From: Deltaproteobacteria bacterium
Lineage (GTDB): Bacteria > Desulfobacterota > Binatia > DP-6
Length of the DNA: 11,575 nt
Direction of reading: 5' to 3'
Assembly (NCBI GenBank): GCA_005879245.1
Contig: VBLA01000197.1
Location: 1,744 to 13,318, forward strand
Part shown: one piece after another, positions 7,514 to 11,575 of the stretch
Numbering within the stretch: the stretch's first letter is position 1
Layout of the letters: each line of letters starts with the position of its first letter
The notes under the pieces: model-generated
What the model was told of the DNA's origin: nothing
Databases searched by the model: none
Seen by the model: only the letters and a program-made list of their open reading frames with translations
Position numbers and translations under genes: made by a program

Positions 7514-8851
7514 CTACGCGCGCGGCGATGGGCCCGCCCGTCGCGCGGCCGGCGGCCCTCGTCGGGGCGGCGCATCGAGCCAGCGGGAGAACACGCGCCA
7601 GAGCGCGTCGCGTCCCTCGCCATCGCGGGCGGAGAAGCCGATCGGCTCCATCCCGGCTCCCGGCGGAGCCCCCCCGCGGAGCTGTGACGCGATCCGCGCG
7701 AGCGCGCTCTTGGCCGCGTTGGCGCGGAGCTTGTCGAGCTTGGTGGCCACCAAGACGACGGGAAGATCGACGGCCTCGAGGTAGGCGAGCAGGTCGTCCT
7801 CGTCGGTCTCGAGACCGCGCCGCGCGTCGACCATCAGGACCACACCCCGTAACGTCGGCCGGCCCTCCAGGTACTCCTCGACCAGCGGCCCCCATGCGCG
7901 CCGCTCCGCCTCGGGGCCGACGGCGAAGCCGTACCCCGGGAGGTCCACCAGCACGAAGCGGTCGTTCACCAGGAAGAAGTTGAGCTGCCGCGTCCGCCCC
8001 GGCGTGGCGCTGATGCGCGCCAGGCCGCGCCGGCCGACGAGACAGTTGAGCAGCGAGGACTTCCCGACGTTCGACCGCCCGACGATCGCAATCTCCGGCG
8101 GCCCCGGCGGCGGTCCTCCACCCCGCGTCGTCGCCGCGCCGAGGAAGCTGACATTTGTTATCCGGGGGCCCGTACGGTCCTCGCTCGCTCCGCTCGCTGC
8201 GGCTGTCTTCCCGCGCGGCTCACGCCGCGCGCCCCGGACCCCCGTCGCCGCACGCTGACGCGTGCGGCTCCCGGTGATTGCTCGCGCGCTCCGCGCGCTC
8301 GGGGCGTGTCGAGCGCGGCGAAGCCGCGCTCGACGGTCACCCAGAAGCGGCGCCTTGTCCTTGCTCGTCTGCGTGAAGCGGAGGAGCGTGCCCTTCCCGT
8401 CGGGGGCCGGCTCGAAGCGGTACTCCGAGTTGATGTCGGCGAGCTTGAAGTCGATCGAACGGCTCGTGATCCGCTTCTCCGCCGGATAGAAGGTCAGCTC
8501 GTTGCGGATGTTCTGTACCTTGAAGCCGGGCGGAAGGATGTCGAGCCGCCCGATGATGTCGACCACCTTGGTATTGTTCTCGCTCTTGACCAGCTCCGAC
8601 TTGAGCACGTTCTCGGGCGCGTACTCGTGCACTCGTTCGGGCTGGCTGAACGCCTCGTAGACCTTGTCGACGGGCGCATCGAAGCGCGACGTGAAGGCCA
8701 CGTGCCACGTGTCGCCGACGCGCTCGATCTTCTCGCTCGCGATCTCCTTCACCGGGCTCTGCGCCATCTGCTGGCTCCGGTAGTACTGCCAGCCGAGGTA
8801 GCCGCCGACGGCGATCACGACAACGACGACGAGACTCACGATGGTCTTCAT
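7514..8851 (-). CDS. engB: Single open frame fusing a membrane-anchored SRPBCC-like domain to the ribosome-assembly GTPase EngB (YsxC/YihA)
   Basis: The frame has 445 codons. Residues 231-445 are a full EngB of about 215 residues, a normal size. They begin ITNVSFLGAA and carry P-loop GRSNVGKSS (258-266), switch I ATPGRTR (282-288), DLPG (303-306), TKLDK (370-374) and FSARDG (406-411). EngB is a GTPase needed for large ribosomal subunit assembly in many bacteria. Residues 1-171 are an anchored SRPBCC-like domain (separate entry). Residues 172-230 come from a hairpin-rich insert and are Arg/Ala/Ser-rich without family similarity. No ATG, GTG or TTG occurs in frame between codon 172 and the P-loop. 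The codon where EngB would normally begin reads CCC CGG ATA (8167-8159). EngB is therefore made as a fusion, started from a rare codon such as ATA, ATC, ATT or CTG, or cut out of the fusion. Alternatively, the join may be an assembly fault. The EngB identity is firm; its start is unresolved. Confidence 0.93.
   Translation of the reverse strand: MKTIVSLVVVVVIAVGGYLGWQYYRSQQMAQSPVKEIASEKIERVGDTWHVAFTSRFDAPVDKVYEAFSQPERVHEYAPENVLKSELVKSENNTKVVDIIGRLDILPPGFKVQNIRNELTFYPAEKRITSRSIDFKLADINSEYRFEPAPDGKGTLLRFTQTSKDKAPLLGDRRARLRRARHAPSARSARAITGSRTRQRAATGVRGARREPRGKTAAASGASEDRTGPRITNVSFLGAATTRGGGPPPGPPEIAIVGRSNVGKSSLLNCLVGRRGLARISATPGRTRQLNFFLVNDRFVLVDLPGYGFAVGPEAERRAWGPLVEEYLEGRPTLRGVVLMVDARRGLETDEDDLLAYLEAVDLPVVLVATKLDKLRANAAKSALARIASQLRGGAPPGAGMEPIGFSARDGEGRDALWRVFSRWLDAPPRRGPPAARRAGPSPRA
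8162..8338. repeat. Hairpin-rich in-frame insert (palindromic repeat element) between SRPBCC and engB
   Basis: This stretch of about 177 bp holds successive palindromes. They are GTCGAGCGCGGC with a GAA loop and a perfect 12-bp partner (8308-8334); GCGCGC, TCC, GCGCGC (8284-8298); a 9-bp stem GCCGCACGC with loop TGAC (8247-8268); an 8-bp stem CGCGCGGC with loop TCAC (8212-8231); and a direct repeat CGCTCGCTC/CGCTCGCTG with a 4-bp stem (8181-8202). Its length is 59 codons and it has no stop in the frame joining its two neighbours. The encoded peptide is unlike either flanking domain. It resembles dispersed palindromic elements such as REP units or the protein-inserted Rickettsia palindromic elements. 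That it is mobile or repeated elsewhere is inference, since only one copy is in the window. Confidence 0.72.
8339..8851 (-). pseudogene. SRPBCC/START-like domain protein, membrane-anchored, truncated at its C-terminus
   Basis: This is the first 171 codons of the fused frame, starting at ATG 8851-8849. Residues 3-20 are a single hydrophobic signal anchor, so the domain probably sits outside the cytoplasmic face. Residues 45-170 have the alternating pattern of SRPBCC (polyketide cyclase/START-like) proteins: WHVAFTSRFDAPVDKVYEAF (49-68) near the start, then strands around 96-102, 116-122 and 140-147, ending in TLLRFTQTSKDK (155-166). SRPBCC domains normally close with a long C-terminal helix. 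Here the sequence runs straight into the hairpin insert after LLG (171), so that helix is missing. I call it a truncated gene, although the N-terminal part remains intact and translatable. No strong ribosome binding site precedes the ATG. The ligand is unknown. Confidence 0.6.
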
Positions 8852-8895
8852 GCGTCAGGGTCTTAGCGGAATGGCCTTCGGCGGGGCAAGGGCTT

Positions 8896-8911
8896 CCCGG
8901 GCGGCCCCGGG
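8896..8911 (-). terminator. Weak hairpin between the glycosyltransferase and SRPBCC genes
   Basis: CCCGGG (8896-8901), a 4-nt loop and CCCGGG (8906-8911) form a 6-bp stem 12 bp past the glycosyltransferase stop. No T-tract follows on the minus strand, so intrinsic termination is doubtful. It lies in the 71-bp gap that separates the radical SAM/glycosyltransferase pair from the fused engB frame. Confidence 0.2.
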
Positions 8912-8922
8912 GAGCGAGCGGT

Positions 8923-9606
8923 TCATGCCCGCCGCACCAGGACCCGGAGCACGACCGCGATGATGCGGAGGGTGTCGACCCACGGACGGTAGTAGCTCAC
9001 ACGCTCGGCGATGGGCGGATAGTGCACCCGCACCGGCACGCCGACGATCGGCATGCCCCGCCGGGCAGCCCGGAGCAGCACCTCCGTCTCGAACTCGTAG
9101 CGCGGCCCGCCCGCCCGCAGCACGAGCGTGGCCGCAACCGGATAGACGCGGAACCCGCACTGCGTGTCGGGGAGGGGCCGCCCCGCGATCAGCCGGAGCA
9201 ACCGATCGGCGATCCAGTTCCCGAAGCGGGCTGCGCGGGCGATCGTGTGCCCCTTCTTGAGACGCACGCCGACGACGATCGCGTCGGGGCTCGCATCCGA
9301 CGCCGCCAGCAAAGGGGGAATCTCGCCCGCGAGATGCTGGCCGTCGGCATCGAGCGTGAGCGCCCGCCCGATGTCCGTCCGGGCGAGCGCCGCCAGTCCC
9401 GTGCGGATCGCCGCGCCCTTGCCGGCATTCCGTTCGTGGCGGAGACACTCGGCTCCTGCCGCGACCGCGCGCGCCGCGGTCGCGTCCGTCGAGCCGTCGT
9501 CGACGACCACGACGCGCGCGCAGTACTGCCGTGCGCCCGCCACCACCGAGCCCACCGTCGCCTCGGCCTGATAGGCGGGAATGAGAGCGGCGACGTCGGT
9601 GCGCAC
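8923..9606 (-). CDS. Family 2 glycosyltransferase (DPM1/dolichyl-phosphate mannose synthase-like)
   Basis: This is a 227-residue GT-A fold enzyme with a GTG start at 9606. Motifs are ALIPAYQAE (7-15), VDDGSTD (35-41) for nucleotide-sugar binding, RNAGKGAAIRTGL (59-71), the metal-binding DADGQH (86-91), DTQCGFRVYP (147-156), and YEFETEVLLRAARRG (170-184), followed by PVRVHYPP (191-198) and a closing hydrophobic helix (211-224). The single-domain length and the DADGQH/TQCGFR pair fit GT2 enzymes that transfer a sugar from a nucleotide to a polyprenyl or other lipid acceptor at the inner membrane. The actual donor and acceptor cannot be read from the sequence. The start lies 2 bp after the radical SAM stop, so the two are almost certainly translated together and probably act in one pathway. 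Confidence 0.93.
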   Translation of the reverse strand: MRTDVAALIPAYQAEATVGSVVAGARQYCARVVVVDDGSTDATAARAVAAGAECLRHERNAGKGAAIRTGLAALARTDIGRALTLDADGQHLAGEIPPLLAASDASPDAIVVGVRLKKGHTIARAARFGNWIADRLLRLIAGRPLPDTQCGFRVYPVAATLVLRAGGPRYEFETEVLLRAARRGMPIVGVPVRVHYPPIAERVSYYRPWVDTLRIIAVVLRVLVRRA

Positions 9607-9608
9607 CG

Positions 9609-11078
9609 CTATGCGGCGAGCGCCGTCTCAGGATCGGCGACGGCCGCCGGCGTCGCGAGCCACCCCATGAGCCCCACCCGCACGTACGTCGCCACGCGGC
9701 GGAGGAAACGCGGCTCGTGGGCGACCGTCTTCGCGAGTCCCCAGAGGACGTCCGGCCGGGTGTAGAACGCGCGATACGCCTGCCGGAAGTAGCGCTCGAG
9801 GAGCCCCGGCGTGAGGCCGTTCGGCACGAACACCCAGTTCATGGCGTTCATGCGCTCCCAGTCCTCGACGAAGCACCCGTGCTGCCGCACGGTCGGGTAC
9901 GAGGGCGTCCCCGGATACGGCGTGAACTTCGTGATCTGCATGAGGTCGAGCGGCGCGGTGCGGAGGAAGGCGACGGTCTCGCGGAGGCTGTCCTCGTCCT
10001 CGGTCGGGTGCGCCATCATGAGGAGTCCTTTCACGCGGATGCCGGCCGCGCGCGTCATGCGGAGCGTCTCCAGCATGCGGGGGATGCGCACCTCGTGCTT
10101 CACGACGTCGAGGATGCGCTGCGAGCCCGACTCGATGCCGTAGGCGATCTGCCAGCAGCCGGCGCGCCGCATGAGCCGGAGCGTGTCGGCGTCGAGCAGG
10201 TTCGGATGGCTGTTGCAGCTCCACGTGAAGCGGAGCCCCTCGGTGAGGAAGCGCTCGCACAGCTCGACGACCCGCTTGCGGCTGACGGTGAACAGGTCGT
10301 CGTAGAAGAGGATGTGGCGCACGCCGAGGCGCGCCAGGCGCTGGCACAGGGCGAGCGTGTAGTCGACGCCGTGGAACCGCCCTTTCCGGCCCGAGGTCGA
10401 GCGGTCGCAGAAGGAGCACGAGAAGGGGCAGCCGCGCGACGTCACGACGCTCGCCACGGGTGTGGCGCGGTAGTTGAACACATTCGGCTGGAACCGGAGC
10501 GGGAAGTCGGGAAGGAGGTCCCAGGCGGGCTCGGGGAGCCGGTCGAGCTCGTCACCCTCCAGGTAGGGCGCGCGCGGATTGGCCCGCACCGTGTCGCCGT
10601 CGCGGAAGACGAGGCCCGGCACAGCCTGCGTGTCCACGCCCGCCGCCAGGCGGGCGACGAGCTCCAGGTAGGAGCGTTCGCCCTCGCCCACGATGCCGTA
10701 GTCGAAGTCCGGGAACATCGCGAGCGTGCGCTCGGGAACCGCGCTCACATGCGGACCGCCGACCGTGGTGACGGCATCGGGGACGAGCGCCTTCACCCGC
10801 GCCGCGATGCGCGCGGCGTTGTGGACGGAGATCGTCGTCGCCGAGAAGCCGACGTGGTCGGGCGCGAGCGCCGCCACTTGCTGCGCGACCGTCTCGACCG
10901 GTGTCCCGCTTCGCTTCCCGTCCACCACGTGGACCCGGTGGCCACGCTCGCGCGCCACGGCTGCGAGCACGAGGGTGCCGATCCCGGGGATCTCCTCCTC
11001 CCCCTCCCGCACCCGATCCATCGCGCGATTCCAGCAGACGTAGGGGGGCTCGACGAAGACGATGGTCTGCGCGCGCAT
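9609..11078 (-). CDS. B12-binding-domain radical SAM protein
   Basis: This protein has 489 residues. Residues 1-148 form a cobalamin-binding-type domain (EPPYVCW near 10-16, GIGTLVLAAVARERGHRVHV at 32-51, VGGPHVSAVPE at 106-116, GEGERSYLEL at 131-140). There is no clear DxHxxG histidine, which is usual for this radical SAM class. The radical SAM core follows, with the cluster motif GCPFSCSFC giving C217, C221 and C224 (C-x3-C-x2-C). Later landmarks are FYDDLFTVSRKR (258-269), IAYGIESGS (311-319) and TKFTPYPGTPSYP (383-395). Such enzymes methylate or rearrange unactivated carbons; the family spans BchE-like, hopanoid-modifying and antibiotic enzymes, and I cannot pick the substrate. The ATG start at 11078 is 40 bp from the preceding lyase stop. 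TATAGA lies in that gap, but no clear ribosome binding site does. It is coupled to the glycosyltransferase. Confidence 0.93.
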   Translation of the reverse strand: MRAQTIVFVEPPYVCWNRAMDRVREGEEEIPGIGTLVLAAVARERGHRVHVVDGKRSGTPVETVAQQVAALAPDHVGFSATTISVHNAARIAARVKALVPDAVTTVGGPHVSAVPERTLAMFPDFDYGIVGEGERSYLELVARLAAGVDTQAVPGLVFRDGDTVRANPRAPYLEGDELDRLPEPAWDLLPDFPLRFQPNVFNYRATPVASVVTSRGCPFSCSFCDRSTSGRKGRFHGVDYTLALCQRLARLGVRHILFYDDLFTVSRKRVVELCERFLTEGLRFTWSCNSHPNLLDADTLRLMRRAGCWQIAYGIESGSQRILDVVKHEVRIPRMLETLRMTRAAGIRVKGLLMMAHPTEDEDSLRETVAFLRTAPLDLMQITKFTPYPGTPSYPTVRQHGCFVEDWERMNAMNWVFVPNGLTPGLLERYFRQAYRAFYTRPDVLWGLAKTVAHEPRFLRRVATYVRVGLMGWLATPAAVADPETALAA

Positions 11079-11118
11079 CGGCGGGGGGTCTATATCCGAA
11101 TCGCCCCGACGAGGAAAA

Positions 11119-11575
11119 TCACACGATCGCCGCGATCACGCCGAGCGTCTCCGCCAGTCGCTCGACGTCGGCACCGAGCGGACGATCCTCGAGGAGCGGC
11201 GCCACGACGGTGCGCACCGCGTCGTGCACCGCGCGCGTCCCGGCCGCGATCCCCTCCACCCCCACCACGTCGAGCGCCTCGGCAGCAGCGAGGAGCTCGA
11301 TCGCCACGACCCGGCGGGCATTTTCGAGGAGCCGGCGGGCCTGCCGCACCCCGACGCTCCCCATGCCGACCACGTCCTGGTTGTTGGCGTTGGTCGGGAC
11401 CGAGCCGAGACTCGCCGGGTGCGCGAGGACGGCGTTGTCGGCGATCGTCGAGCTGGCACAGTACTGGAGCCCCATGAGTCCGCTCCGCACACCGACCTCA
11501 TCGCGGATGAGGAAGGGGGGGAGGCCGCCGTTCGTCGCCGGGTCGAGCAGGCGCGCGAGGCGCCGCTCGGAGAAG
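11119..11575 (-). CDS. Aromatic amino-acid ammonia-lyase/aminomutase family protein (HAL/PAL/TAL), C-terminal part only
   Basis: The last 151 codons are in the window; the frame is open to the right edge, so the start lies outside. The visible segment begins FSERRLARLL and continues GGLPPFL, RSGLMGLQYCASS, AHPASLGSVPTNANNQDVVGMG and a helical C-terminus ending in GVIAAIV. This is the C-terminal third of the MIO-cofactor lyase family; the Ala-Ser-Gly that forms the cofactor is upstream and unseen. Histidine lyases (HutH) normally read QEDHVSMG where this protein has NQDVVGMG. Gln in place of that Glu is characteristic of phenylalanine and tyrosine lyases and aminomutases. I therefore avoid naming it hutH, although automatic annotation would probably do so. 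It is followed by the radical SAM gene after 40 bp in the same direction. Confidence 0.9.
   Translation of the reverse strand, partial: FSERRLARLLDPATNGGLPPFLIRDEVGVRSGLMGLQYCASSTIADNAVLAHPASLGSVPTNANNQDVVGMGSVGVRQARRLLENARRVVAIELLAAAEALDVVGVEGIAAGTRAVHDAVRTVVAPLLEDRPLGADVERLAETLGVIAAIV

Noticed and set aside
1935..7784. A 1949-codon open frame on the plus strand lying opposite argJ, secA, murI and the end of engB
   Set aside because: It is the antisense shadow of strongly codon-biased GC-rich genes. Its residues are mirror-type repeats rich in Arg, Val, Leu, Asp and His with no family motif, while the minus strand carries complete well-known proteins throughout.
7464..7895. N-terminal extension of murI to a start at 7895
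   Set aside because: The extra 144 codons overlap the EngB C-terminus in another frame and are low-complexity Arg/Pro/Gly. MurI proteins normally start a few residues before IGIFDSG, as at ATG 7463.
8308..8334. The 12-bp stem as an intrinsic terminator
   Set aside because: It sits inside an open frame, no T-run follows on either strand, and other palindromes continue beyond it. A repeat element fits better.
8158..8340. A 60-codon minus-strand frame starting with GTG across the hairpin insert
   Set aside because: It lies wholly within the palindromic insert, is Arg/Ala-rich, and ends at the engB boundary. It reads as a by-product of the insert's composition.
9717..11477. A 586-codon plus-strand open frame opposite the radical SAM gene
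   Set aside because: Same shadow effect. Its lack of stops follows from high GC at the third codon positions of the opposite gene, and it has no recognisable domain.
1..11575. CRISPR array, tRNA/rRNA genes, insertion sequence or phage genes
   Set aside because: I looked for regular spaced repeats, cloverleaf-like segments, transposase motifs and integrase signatures on both strands and saw none.

Overview
The window is very GC-rich, and every gene I can support lies on the minus strand, so it reads from right to left. The housekeeping genes are bacterial. The best taxonomic hints are in the left-edge gene: a threonine run leading into a proline pair, a Cys-rich module of the kind seen in myxobacteria-like lineages, and a planctomycete-type haem motif. 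These suggest an uncultured deltaproteobacteria-like lineage (Myxococcota, Desulfobacterota or Candidatus Binatota). This placement is inference only.

In transcription order the layout is as follows. (1) 11575-11119 is the C-terminal end of an aromatic amino-acid ammonia-lyase or aminomutase family enzyme, cut by the window edge. (2) 11078-8923 holds a B12-binding-domain radical SAM protein followed 2 bp later by a family 2 glycosyltransferase, a tightly coupled pair. (3) 8851-7514 is one open frame joining a membrane-anchored SRPBCC/START-like domain to the ribosome-assembly GTPase EngB. The joint is a roughly 177-bp hairpin-rich insert (8162-8338). (4) 7463-6666 is glutamate racemase murI. 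(5) 6605-3108 is an unusually long secA. (6) 3079-1877 is argJ, and 3 bp after it comes a CPBP-family intramembrane protease (1873-1022). (7) 1021-717 is a non-coding gap with an AT-rich promoter-like island. (8) 716-1 is the N-terminal part of a secreted Cys-rich protein with a cytochrome-like motif, cut by the window edge.

The central block (engB, murI, secA, argJ) serves growth: ribosome assembly, D-glutamate for peptidoglycan, protein export, and ornithine/arginine synthesis. Close spacing suggests it is transcribed together in part. The right block looks like envelope or secondary-metabolite modification. The left gene is probably its own transcription unit.

The most unusual structure is the insert at 8162-8338. 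It is a series of short near-perfect palindromes whose length is a multiple of three and which has no stop in the reading frame used. It replaces the end of the SRPBCC domain and leaves engB with no canonical start codon of its own. As written, EngB would be made as a membrane-anchored fusion. The second is the roughly 285-residue tyrosine-periodic coiled-coil insert in SecA NBD2. I saw no complete novel multi-gene defence or mobile system.
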